DNA from: Cohnella abietis
GTDB taxonomy: Bacteria; Bacillota; Bacilli; Paenibacillales; Paenibacillaceae
Reading direction: 5' to 3'
DNA length: 64,000 bases
Assembly: GCF_004295585.1 (NCBI RefSeq)
Contig: NZ_AP019400.1
Span: 5,363,501-5,427,500, forward strand
Shown here: one piece after another, positions 18,342-26,080 of the stretch
Layout: each line of letters begins with the position of its first letter
Position numbering within the stretch: position 1 is the first letter of the stretch
Program-made: the position numbers and the translations under genes
The notes under the pieces: generated by a model
What the model was told of the DNA's origin: nothing
The model's input: the letters and a program-made list of their open reading frames with translations, nothing else
The model's database searches: none

Positions 18342-19232
18342 ATGGGCTTATCATTGAGTATTACGAAATACGAAGTTTTTATAAAAGTAGTCGAACAGGG
18401 GAGTCTGACAAAGGCTTCTGATTTGCTTGGATTGACCCAATCGGGAGTGAGTCATGCGATTAATAGTCTAGAAACGGAAATAGGATTTTCCCTGCTGCTC
18501 CGCGGTCGGTCAGGCATAAAATTAACTGCGAATGGAGAAAAACTATTAAAACCGATTCGTGAGATGCTGAACTGGAACGAACAAATAAAGCAGATTGTGA
18601 CGTCTATTAATGGATTGGAAGCTGGCACAATCCGTATTGGCACCTTCACCAGCGTATCTGTTCACTGGCTTCCAGGTATATTGAAGCAATATCTGAATGA
18701 ATATCCAAATATTGAAATCAAGCTGATTGAAGGCGATTATGAAGAGATAGAAAACTGGATTTCGAATGGTGAAATTGATTGCGGATTTATAACCATTCCT
18801 GCTCAAGGGCAATTTGAAGTTATTCCTCTCAAAAAGGATAGGATGTTGGCCATCCTACCATTGGATCATCCGTTGAGCCAACTCCCATATCTTCCTTTTT
18901 CCCAAATTGAAAAGGAGCCGTTCATCATTCCGAGTGAAGGATCTGATTATGATGTCAGACGAATATTAAATATAGCGTCGATTAAACCCAATATTAAATT
19001 CTCGTCAGATGATGATTATGCGATCATTGCAATGGTAGAGAACGGTCTAGGAATTAGTATACTTCCTGAGCTTGTTCTTCAGGGACGTGATCACAACGTC
19101 TGTTTACTAGAGCTAGAGGATCATAGCTTCCGGTCACTAGGCATTGCCATCCATTCTATGAAAGACGCATCACCTGCCGCAAGACGGTTCGTTAATTGTG
19201 TCCAACAATGGTTGGTCAGTTGGGAGAAGTGA
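18342..19232 (+). CDS. LysR-family transcriptional regulator
   Basis: The N-terminal winged helix covers residues 5-65 (SLTKASDLLGLTQSGVSHAI, LLLRGRSGIKLTANGE). Residues 90-296 form the periplasmic-binding-like effector domain. The ATG at 18342 has AAGGG too close (3 nt); the fifth codon, TTG at 18354, has AAGGGATGGG at better distance and may be the true start. It sits divergent to the EamA exporter and probably controls it. Confidence 0.9.
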   Translation: MGLSLSITKYEVFIKVVEQGSLTKASDLLGLTQSGVSHAINSLETEIGFSLLLRGRSGIKLTANGEKLLKPIREMLNWNEQIKQIVTSINGLEAGTIRIGTFTSVSVHWLPGILKQYLNEYPNIEIKLIEGDYEEIENWISNGEIDCGFITIPAQGQFEVIPLKKDRMLAILPLDHPLSQLPYLPFSQIEKEPFIIPSEGSDYDVRRILNIASIKPNIKFSSDDDYAIIAMVENGLGISILPELVLQGRDHNVCLLELEDHSFRSLGIAIHSMKDASPAARRFVNCVQQWLVSWEK

Positions 19233-19613
19233 CAATAAGTAATAGCCTCCGTAGGTTAGAAGTCTAAAGCTCATTTGTTCCAAAGCGGAACTCTTATTTG
19301 AACAAAATAGGATGGTTTTATGTTGCAACGAACTCCAGACACCTTATATCCAGCAAAGTAGCTCTATTCCTCCTGCATATGACTCAATAACACCACTGGA
19401 GTTTAGAACAAAAAAGAAGTCATTTTTCTCGGCAATAAGCTCGATACGGTTCGTTAGCCAAGACACGGTTTGTTAGGACACACACTTCCCTCTTGGGGCG
19501 GGGGTGATAGCGATTTTATCCATTCTAATCGTCAAGAAAGCCATCAAAACCACGGTTCTCACGTGGAGTTGAAGGCTTCCTTAACTAAACTATTCAGCAT
19601 TTAGTTATGCTTT
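19233..19613. other. Intergenic region between convergent genes
   Basis: These 381 bp between lysR and the carboxypeptidase gene contain no supported gene. The only clear structure is the terminator hairpin at 19536-19579. Confidence 0.6.
19536..19579 (-). terminator. Terminator of carboxypeptidase gene
   Basis: A stepped hairpin (AAGCC, TCAA and CCACG paired with CGTGG, TTGA and GGCTT; loop GTTCTCA) is followed on the minus strand by TTTCTTG. It lies 35 bp past the stop at 19614. Confidence 0.7.
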
Positions 19614-20972
19614 TTATTCTGAAACTGGCTCGGTAACTGACTCAGTTCCCGGGTTAGTCACTGAGTTAGTTACCGGCTCAGTCCCCGGTTCAGTCACTTG
19701 CTCATCCGGCTCTTTCTCTATTTCCTTTTCTTCTTCCTTGTCTACCTCTTTTGACACCTTATGCGTCAAGCCCTTGGCCAACCATCTGTTGCCCTGCTCC
19801 GTTCGGATCTCGATCCATGAACCTTTTTCACGAATCGCCTCATAAATTCCAGCCGCCAGCCGCACTCTTGTATCCAAGTTCAAACTTGGCTTTGAATACG
19901 TATAGCTGGCTGCAACAAGCTCTACTTTGCTTGCTACAGCAACTGTCTGAACATTATTGATCCATAGCTCCGCGATTCTAGAGCCAAGCAGCCAAGGTGT
20001 ATTTTGATGCTGCTCCCAAATGCGATCCCACTGGGAAAGTGCTACATTCGTTTCTCCTGAAGGCCTTCCTAGCTCTGGTGTGAGTGCAGGCTTACCAAAC
20101 TCAATAATAAACCAGTCTGTAAACCCGCCGCCAGATGGATTGGACTCTGGATTCACAACCCGATACCCCGTCATAGCTGCGTACTCATTCACTATCATAC
20201 GATCCCTTTGAAGATTAGCCGAGGGTGTCTTATAGTTCCAAAATACAATCTCTCCAGAAGAGTGGTAAGAAACCGCTAGCTCAGGCTTTAACTTCCTAGT
20301 CAGCTCTGCCATTGCCCTTGCTTCCTTTGCTTCAAGCGGCTTTTGCCCTTTATAGTTCATATAGGATGGCTCAGAAGCCGCATTTCTAATCGTTCCCCAG
20401 CCTGCCGGATACTGACGATTGAGATCGATTCCTTTTGCATTAGCCTTCCAACGCTTAAAGTTAAGGCTCCCTTTATTCATACGAATTAATGCGGCCTGAT
20501 CCTTCTGTAGAAACGCCTTTGGTCCCGACTGCTGCAAAGTAACGCCGTCTGGATTCACCATTGGTACAATGCTATAGGTAACATGCTGCAACAGATCAGT
20601 CGTGCTCAACTTTTTCCAGTTGGAACCGGCATCAGCCTTAATAGCTATCGATTCCGACATTTCCATTAGGGTTGTTGTTGTAATCCATTCTCTAGCATGA
20701 TGTGAACCATTTAATAGAATATTAACCGGTCCATTACCTATCTCGATCAGCCATAAGTCACGTCCATACTCGCTCTTTCCTATGGAACGATATCGAACGA
20801 GCTCAGGGTATTTCGCAGCTAATTTTTTAATATCCTTTACCATGGTTTCATACGTGTAAACCTGCTTAGGTTGTACGATTTTGGAGGATGTGCTGCTTCC
20901 GCCTGTCAAAAAAAATAGAGCTGATAGTAGAATAAGTAGTAGAGTGATTTTGCGGCGATAAGCATAAAACAA
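19614..20972 (-). CDS. Secreted M14 zinc carboxypeptidase
   Basis: This 452-aa exported peptidase has a basic start, a hydrophobic segment (residues 10-24) and an M14 domain (38-340). Zinc ligands are His92 and Glu95 in SHHAREW and His236 in SYHSSGE; the catalytic Glu is Glu299 in TPELG. LNRQYPAGW carries the substrate Asn-Arg pair. A short SH3-like region (345-405) follows. The last 45 residues are a charged, then Thr/Pro/Glu repeat tail (TEPVTNSVTNPGTESVTEP), likely an unstructured wall spacer. The only credible start is TTG at 20972; its Shine-Dalgarno lies in a hairpin. LPXTG-type sorting is absent. Confidence 0.88.
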   Translation of the reverse strand: MFYAYRRKITLLLILLSALFFLTGGSSTSSKIVQPKQVYTYETMVKDIKKLAAKYPELVRYRSIGKSEYGRDLWLIEIGNGPVNILLNGSHHAREWITTTTLMEMSESIAIKADAGSNWKKLSTTDLLQHVTYSIVPMVNPDGVTLQQSGPKAFLQKDQAALIRMNKGSLNFKRWKANAKGIDLNRQYPAGWGTIRNAASEPSYMNYKGQKPLEAKEARAMAELTRKLKPELAVSYHSSGEIVFWNYKTPSANLQRDRMIVNEYAAMTGYRVVNPESNPSGGGFTDWFIIEFGKPALTPELGRPSGETNVALSQWDRIWEQHQNTPWLLGSRIAELWINNVQTVAVASKVELVAASYTYSKPSLNLDTRVRLAAGIYEAIREKGSWIEIRTEQGNRWLAKGLTHKVSKEVDKEEEKEIEKEPDEQVTEPGTEPVTNSVTNPGTESVTEPVSE

Positions 20973-20981
20973 AATGGAAAA

Positions 20982-21030
20982 AGCCTCCTGTCGTTTCTTG
21001 TCGAATTTTACCTTTTCGACATCGGAGGCT
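20982..21030 (-). promoter_or_regulatory. Leader hairpin burying the carboxypeptidase ribosome-binding site
   Basis: AGCCTCC plus TGTCG pair with CGACA plus GGAGGCT: a 12-bp stem with a 2-nt bulge and 23-nt loop. On the minus strand the 3' arm contains AGGAGG and is followed by TTTTT. It could therefore act as a terminator/attenuator or mask the Shine-Dalgarno of the TTG-started gene at 20972. No minus-strand gene lies upstream that would need a terminator here. Confidence 0.6.
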
Positions 21031-21145
21031 CATATTCCTACTCTATTAACGTTAAAAATATTAAAAAATCTATCTCTGCGCCCTCTATCCTTTTCATATG
21101 TTTTTCTTGAAATCATGTTAACATTGTGACAAATCAGCATCCCTA

Positions 21146-21174
21146 TTGTAATTGTCCAGCAATCGGTTTATGAT
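21146..21174 (+). promoter_or_regulatory. Promoter of the NADH oxidase gene
   Basis: TTGTAA (21146-21151), a 17-bp spacer and TATGAT (21169-21174) form a sigma-A-type promoter. Transcription would start near 21181, just before the two Rex-type sites. Confidence 0.6.
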
Positions 21175-21188
21175 AAACAAATCACCCA

Positions 21189-21238
21189 TTGTGAAATAAA
21201 TCACATATCATTAGCGTTGTATGTGAAAATAATCACAA
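21189..21238. promoter_or_regulatory. Two Rex-type operators upstream of nox
   Basis: TTGTGAAATAAATCACAT (21189-21206) and ATGTGAAAATAATCACAA (21221-21238) are 32 bp apart, three helical turns. Both fit the Rex consensus TTGTGAAWWWWTTCACAA closely. The half-site layout TGTGA-N6-TCACA also suits Fnr/CRP proteins. Rex, which senses NADH/NAD+, is the better guess for an NADH oxidase. Confidence 0.75.
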
Positions 21239-21272
21239 TGACACAAATAAACATCTCGAGGAGGACTACTTT

Positions 21273-22613
21273 ATGAAAATCATCGTTATTGGTTGTACCC
21301 ATGCCGGAACCGCTGCTGTTACGCAAATGGCCAAATTGTATCCTGAAGCTCAGATTACCGTCTACGAGCGAAATGATACGATCTCGTTTCTCTCTTGCGG
21401 CATCGCACTACATGTCGGAGGAGTTGTACACAACGCAGACGAGCTCTTCTACTCGAATCCTACTGTACTAAAGGAGCTAGGCATACTTACCAAGATGCGT
21501 CATGACGTCCTCTCGATTGATACAATTAATAAAACCGTACAAGTCCACAATCTCGCAAACGGGCAAACTAGCGTCGATACTTTTGATAAGCTGGTCTTAA
21601 CGACAGGCTCGTGGCCAATTATTCCGAAGATGGATGGCATAAGCCTTGAAAATATACAGCTCTGCAAAAATTACGCTCACGCTCGCACTCTCATTGAGAA
21701 AGCAGATACAGCCCAAAAAATCGTAGTCGTCGGTGCAGGGTATATCGGTATCGAGCTCGTTGAGGCTTTCGAGCAGCTCGGCAAAGAGGTTACCTTAATC
21801 GACAATACACCACGTGTGCTGTTTAAGTACCTTGATGAGCCCTTCACCCAGCTTGTGGAAGATGAGCTGACTACTCGCGGAGTACAATTAGCGCTGGAGC
21901 AAAGTGTTACCTCGTTCACTGGAGACAACAACGGCCGTGTCAATAAAGTCATTACTACTGCAGGAGAATATGAAGCTGATCTCGTTATTCTGTGCATAGG
22001 ATTTAGACCGAATACTGGATTACTTGAAAATCAAGTTGAGATGCTGCCTAATGGAGCTATTATCGTTGATGAATATATGCAAACAAGCTGCCCCGATGTT
22101 TATGCAGCCGGAGATAGCTGTGCTATCCGATTTAATCCAACTGGCAAGCAGGCTTATATTCCACTCGCCACCAACGCCATTCGGATGGGTACGCTCGTAG
22201 CCCGTAATTTAGTCAAACCAACAATTAAATATATGGGCACACAAGGAACGTCGGGCATTAAAATTTTCGATTACAATATTGCCTCGACCGGCTTAACTGA
22301 ACAAGCGGCTATTGACGCGGGAATGAATGTGAAAGAAATCACAATCAATGACGACTATCGCCCTGAGTTCATGCCCACTCATGAAAAAGCTTTGTTAAAG
22401 GTCGTCTATGAAGAAGGCAGTGGGATAATTGTCGGAGCTCAGGTACTCTCGAAGGTGGATCTCACTCAATCCATTAATACGTTATCGGTATGCATCCAGA
22501 ACAAAATGACGATGGACGAGCTAGGCTTCATCGACTTCTTCTTCCAGCCTCATTACAATAAACCTTGGAACCTACTGAATCAGGCCGGTCTTCAAGCTTA
22601 TGCTATGAGCTAA
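21273..22613 (+). CDS. nox: Water-forming NADH oxidase (pyridine nucleotide-disulfide reductase family)
   Basis: This 446-aa flavoprotein reduces O2 to water with NADH. It has an FAD-binding start (IVIGCTHAG), the redox-active single Cys42 in SFLSCGIAL, the NAD-binding VVVGAGYIGIELVEAF, a second FAD motif (DVYAAGDSC) and a C-terminal dimerisation domain. The block around Cys42 is close to Lactobacillus Nox; CoA-disulfide reductase is the main alternative. ATG at 21273 has GAGGAGGAC upstream. The operators before it suggest induction when NADH is high. Confidence 0.9.
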   Translation: MKIIVIGCTHAGTAAVTQMAKLYPEAQITVYERNDTISFLSCGIALHVGGVVHNADELFYSNPTVLKELGILTKMRHDVLSIDTINKTVQVHNLANGQTSVDTFDKLVLTTGSWPIIPKMDGISLENIQLCKNYAHARTLIEKADTAQKIVVVGAGYIGIELVEAFEQLGKEVTLIDNTPRVLFKYLDEPFTQLVEDELTTRGVQLALEQSVTSFTGDNNGRVNKVITTAGEYEADLVILCIGFRPNTGLLENQVEMLPNGAIIVDEYMQTSCPDVYAAGDSCAIRFNPTGKQAYIPLATNAIRMGTLVARNLVKPTIKYMGTQGTSGIKIFDYNIASTGLTEQAAIDAGMNVKEITINDDYRPEFMPTHEKALLKVVYEEGSGIIVGAQVLSKVDLTQSINTLSVCIQNKMTMDELGFIDFFFQPHYNKPWNLLNQAGLQAYAMS

Positions 22614-22624
22614 TGATACTAAAC

Positions 22625-22683
22625 AACAGACAGGAGCTTTCTCTCAGGATCTGGTACACCTGTAGAGATAGCTCCTATCTGTT
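22625..22683. terminator. Bidirectional terminator between nox and rnz
   Basis: A 14-bp stem with one mismatch (AACAGACAGGAGCT with AGCTCCTATCTGTT) lies 12 bp after the nox stop and reaches into the rnz stop codon. There is no strong T-run. Confidence 0.55.
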
Positions 22684-23623
22684 AATCGCTATTGCGCGCT
22701 GTCGTACGAGGGATGGCATAGGGCTTCAACTCCACTGCCGCATCCGTATGACTGAACACTATCCTCGATTCAGCCTCCAGACTCGCTAAATCCTCTGAGC
22801 TATATCTGGAGCTAAAATGAGTAATCAACAGCCACTTCACACCTGCTGCCTGTGCAGTTTCCGCTGCCTGAAGGGTTGTGGAATGACCATACTCTCCTGC
22901 TTTGTCCACCAAATCATTAGCGAACGTGGCTTCATGAACGAGTAAGTCTGCACCCCTTGCAAGCTCTATTGCACTATCACAAGGCTTAGTATCCCCCAGA
23001 ACGACAATAATTCTGCCTGGCAGTGGATTTCCGACTACTTCAGCAGAGCGAATTATTCGCCCATCTTCCAGCGTAATGTCTCTGCCAGATTTTAAGCTAC
23101 CGTATAAGGGACCTGATGGAACACCCAGCTTAGCAAGCAGCTCCGTATTAAGAACGCCGGTACGGGGAAGCTCAGTTATTCGGTAGCCGAAGCTATCGAT
23201 CCGATGATCGAGCTTAGCTGCTTCTACTGTAAAGAAGTCATCCTCACATACTGTTCCTTCTTCTATCTCATGAATCCGAAGCGGATAACCCAGATGAGTT
23301 TCACTGATCCTTAAAGTAGCCTCAATAAATTCGCGCAACCCAGGGGGACCATACAAATCCAATGGCTCGGTTCCACCAAGCGATGATCTGCTGCTTAATA
23401 AACCAGGAAGTCCAAAAAGATGATCCCCATGCAAATGGGTAATGAACAGCTTCTCCAGCCGGCTTAATCGGAAGGGAGAACGAAGCAGCTGATGCTGCGT
23501 ACCTTCCCCACAATCGAACATCCAGAACGTTCCTCTGTTTTGCGGCATTTGCAGAGCAATAGCTGTTACATTCCTGTTCGCAATTGGCATGCCTGCGCTC
23601 GTTCCCAAAAACCAAAGCTCCAT
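22682..23623 (-). CDS. rnz: Ribonuclease Z
   Basis: RNase Z removes the 3' trailer from tRNA precursors. The 313-aa metallo-beta-lactamase protein has the zinc motif THLHGDH (HxHxDH), MFDCGEGTQHQL after beta-strand two, VVLGDTKPC, LLVHEATF and the C-terminal LITHFSSRY, all typical of bacterial RNase Z. The frame is open to 23686, but the ATG at 23623 has GGAGGAGGT at 7 nt and begins MELWFLGTSAG, the family start. It ends convergently with nox. Confidence 0.93.
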   Translation of the reverse strand: MELWFLGTSAGMPIANRNVTAIALQMPQNRGTFWMFDCGEGTQHQLLRSPFRLSRLEKLFITHLHGDHLFGLPGLLSSRSSLGGTEPLDLYGPPGLREFIEATLRISETHLGYPLRIHEIEEGTVCEDDFFTVEAAKLDHRIDSFGYRITELPRTGVLNTELLAKLGVPSGPLYGSLKSGRDITLEDGRIIRSAEVVGNPLPGRIIVVLGDTKPCDSAIELARGADLLVHEATFANDLVDKAGEYGHSTTLQAAETAQAAGVKWLLITHFSSRYSSEDLASLEAESRIVFSHTDAAVELKPYAIPRTTARNSD

Positions 23624-23747
23624 GCCAACACCTCCTCCGATAGCTTGTACCGCTAACAGGCACAATAAACTAATCAGAGTTATCAATAAAGGAAAAAACC
23701 TAGAATGCTAAGAACATACCCATCTAACTTAGGCATAGTGTTAGTCT

Positions 23748-23960
23748 TTAAACACCCGTCCGTCTCTTCTGGTTATTTTGCACCTTATGGATTTGTGTCT
23801 TCATAGCCTTAACTCCGCCAGAAGCGTTGCCTTGTTGTCCATTAGCTGAACGTTGAGCCTGTTTTTTCTTTTCCAATATACGTTTGATCGCATCCGTCTG
23901 GTTCGATTTCTTCGTTTCTTCCACTGAAGCCTCGTTAGGCGTCGTATTATTATCGCTCAT
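23748..23960 (-). CDS. Small basic protein of unknown function
   Basis: The 70-aa protein is hydrophilic and probably largely disordered. It has an acidic/Asn-rich start, a helix with KRILEKKKQAQR, a Gly/Asn/Gln stretch and a basic end (QNNQKRRTGV). ATG at 23960 has GGGGTG 9 nt upstream; a GTG three codons earlier is part of that site. Base composition matches the neighbours. I do not recognise a family; nucleic-acid binding is a guess from charge only. Confidence 0.65.
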   Translation of the reverse strand: MSDNNTTPNEASVEETKKSNQTDAIKRILEKKKQAQRSANGQQGNASGGVKAMKTQIHKVQNNQKRRTGV

Positions 23961-24172
23961 TTTTATCACCCCATGTAAGATTACCCTTCTTATTTTACAT
24001 CATCGGAGCGCTTATTAACTGTTTTTCTGTAAAAAAATTCGATAGTTTCAGCTTACCCCTCTTGTCTTTGTCTAATTCAGGCTAGGACCTTCGTAGTGGG
24101 AAAGAAATCCCAACAAAATGAGATAAAAAACCTTATAATAGAATCATTAACTTACATAAATGAGGTGAGAAA

Positions 24173-24550
24173 ATGAGATTTTTATGTTTATTGCTCATAT
24201 GTTGTCTGATTTTGACAGCCTGCAGTAGCACCTCGAATTCAAGCAGTGTAAACGAGCATGCAAAACATACACCTTCATTGGATGTCAAATTAGATATTGA
24301 AGACAATCAGGTTACGGTAAAAGTGAATACGGACATGACTATATCCCCGGAGCATTATGGGAAGGCTCGCCAGGATGGTGAAGGCCATATCCATATGTAT
24401 TTGGATAACGGTGCTAAAGTAGCAGTCAAGCAAGGTCAGCAGGTTTTCCCAAACCTATCTCAAGGTAAGCATACTCTTAAAGTTTCCTTACATAACAACG
24501 ATCATACCCCCTATGACGTCACCAAAACATACGATTTTGAAATCAAATAA
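24173..24550 (+). CDS. Small lipoprotein with His-rich beta-sandwich-like domain
   Basis: The 125-aa protein has a lipobox (ILTAC, Cys17) and so is anchored outside the membrane. After a Ser-rich linker comes one domain of about 90 residues with GHIHMYLDNG and GKHTLKVSLHNNDHTPYD, which suggests an Ig-like fold with clustered histidines. ATG at 24173 follows GAGGTGAG. It lies 23 bp before the sensor kinase, so it may be the kinase's ligand-binding partner. Metal binding is an inference from the histidines. Confidence 0.8.
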   Translation: MRFLCLLLICCLILTACSSTSNSSSVNEHAKHTPSLDVKLDIEDNQVTVKVNTDMTISPEHYGKARQDGEGHIHMYLDNGAKVAVKQGQQVFPNLSQGKHTLKVSLHNNDHTPYDVTKTYDFEIK

Positions 24551-24573
24551 TATTCCCTTTACAGGAGAACCTC

Positions 24574-26076
24574 GTGCTCAATAAATTAAGCCTACAAACT
24601 CGGATAGTAACTCTTTTCACTACCGTAACTGTGCTATTAATGTCAGTCATAGTCTGGTTTGATTCCTACACTCTTCAGAAGGCTGTTGAGGAAACCTACG
24701 TCAGCCAACTGGACGGGATGACAACTGCAATCAACGGCAGGTACGAAGAATCCCACTCCATACATGACGTTCAGCAAATCTTTGATTACATACAATACAA
24801 GAATGAGAATGTTCTGCAATTAACACTGTATGGACAAGATAAGGTACTTGCTTCAACAGACCGGGAGCTTATCGGAAACCCCTCCCCACCGGATTTATTA
24901 AACGCAATTCAGGTTTCCAAAAATGAGACTCTGATATCGCATATCCGTAATGATGCTGATGGTATTCCTAAAGATCGTTTAACAGCTCCTCTTAAAGAAG
25001 ATGGGGTTACAGTTGGTGCTATTGAACTACTGGTAGATACATCAGAAAGCTCAGATTTAATCTCAAATCGGATTCTATTCATTATTGTTGTTGGTCTTGC
25101 CATTGCCGTGCTTTTACTTGTCGTATTATCGATTATTATTCGCAAATTACTTATTCGTCCGTTACTTAAAATTAGAGATGCCGCAGTTACTATGAAGATG
25201 GGCTCTGCGTACAAAGAGATTGTCCTTGACTCTAGCCAAGAAATAAATGAGGTTGCCTCTGCCTTCAACGATATGGTTATCGACCTAGAAGGCCGTTACA
25301 AGGAATTACAGCAAGCTCAGAAGCAGCTAGTAGAATCAGAGAAGATGGTAGCCTTGGGAAACCTAGTTGCTGGCGTCTCGCATGAGATTAATACTCCCAT
25401 TGGCATTGGCGTAACTGCTGCCTCATACATGGATGAGAAGACAAAAGCCTTTCAGCTCCTGTTCCAGGACAGCAAGATGAAGCGGTCAGACTTGGAAGAG
25501 TATCTCAACACGGTGAGTGAAACGACTGGCATGCTTCAAACAAATCTATATCGTGCATCAGAGCTGATTAGAAGCTTCAAACAGGTAGCCGTAGACCGAT
25601 CTATCGACATGAAGAGAAGGTTCAAAATTAAAGAATATATTAAAGAAGTGCTAATAAGCCTACAGCCTAATCTTAAGAAGACGAAGCATCAGGTTCAAGT
25701 AACAGGTAATGATGGCATTGTACTTTTTAATGATCCCGGTGCCATTTCACAAATCGTAACTAATTTGATAATGAATTCTCTTATACATGCCTTTAACCCA
25801 GACGATGAGGGTCAGATCTCTATTACTGTCTCCTCCCACTTCACCGATTTTACCCTGCATTATTCGGATAATGGTAAAGGAATGCCTCCTGAAGTCGTTC
25901 AGCAAATCTTTAATCCCTTCTTCACTACCAATCGGAGTAACGGGGGAACCGGACTTGGGATGCATATTGTATATAATCTAGTCACACAATCACTTCGCGG
26001 TACGATCAGATGCGAGAGCAAAGTAGGCTCAGGCACCAACTTTATTATTCAAATTCCAATGATGAACGAGGGATGA
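24574..26076 (+). CDS. Sensor histidine kinase
   Basis: The 500-aa membrane kinase has helices near residues 10-30 and 165-190 flanking an extracellular sensor, then HAMP (190-245). A coiled segment leads to the phosphoacceptor block LVAGVSHEINTPIG, with an unusually long insert after the His box, and an HATPase domain (NLIMNSLIHAF, DNGKGMPPEVV, GGTGLGMHIVYNL). This is the HisKA type, unlike the YesM-type kinases elsewhere here. The start is GTG at 24574 with CAGGAGAA upstream. It is co-transcribed with the HD-GYP regulator 4 bp downstream, its likely target. Confidence 0.9.
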   Translation: MLNKLSLQTRIVTLFTTVTVLLMSVIVWFDSYTLQKAVEETYVSQLDGMTTAINGRYEESHSIHDVQQIFDYIQYKNENVLQLTLYGQDKVLASTDRELIGNPSPPDLLNAIQVSKNETLISHIRNDADGIPKDRLTAPLKEDGVTVGAIELLVDTSESSDLISNRILFIIVVGLAIAVLLLVVLSIIIRKLLIRPLLKIRDAAVTMKMGSAYKEIVLDSSQEINEVASAFNDMVIDLEGRYKELQQAQKQLVESEKMVALGNLVAGVSHEINTPIGIGVTAASYMDEKTKAFQLLFQDSKMKRSDLEEYLNTVSETTGMLQTNLYRASELIRSFKQVAVDRSIDMKRRFKIKEYIKEVLISLQPNLKKTKHQVQVTGNDGIVLFNDPGAISQIVTNLIMNSLIHAFNPDDEGQISITVSSHFTDFTLHYSDNGKGMPPEVVQQIFNPFFTTNRSNGGTGLGMHIVYNLVTQSLRGTIRCESKVGSGTNFIIQIPMMNEG

Positions 26077-26080
26077 CATA

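Noticed and set aside
24001-24060. cre-like AAGCGCTCC near 24005
   Set aside because: The match to the cre consensus is poor outside the AAGCGCT core and it does not sit at a recognisable promoter.
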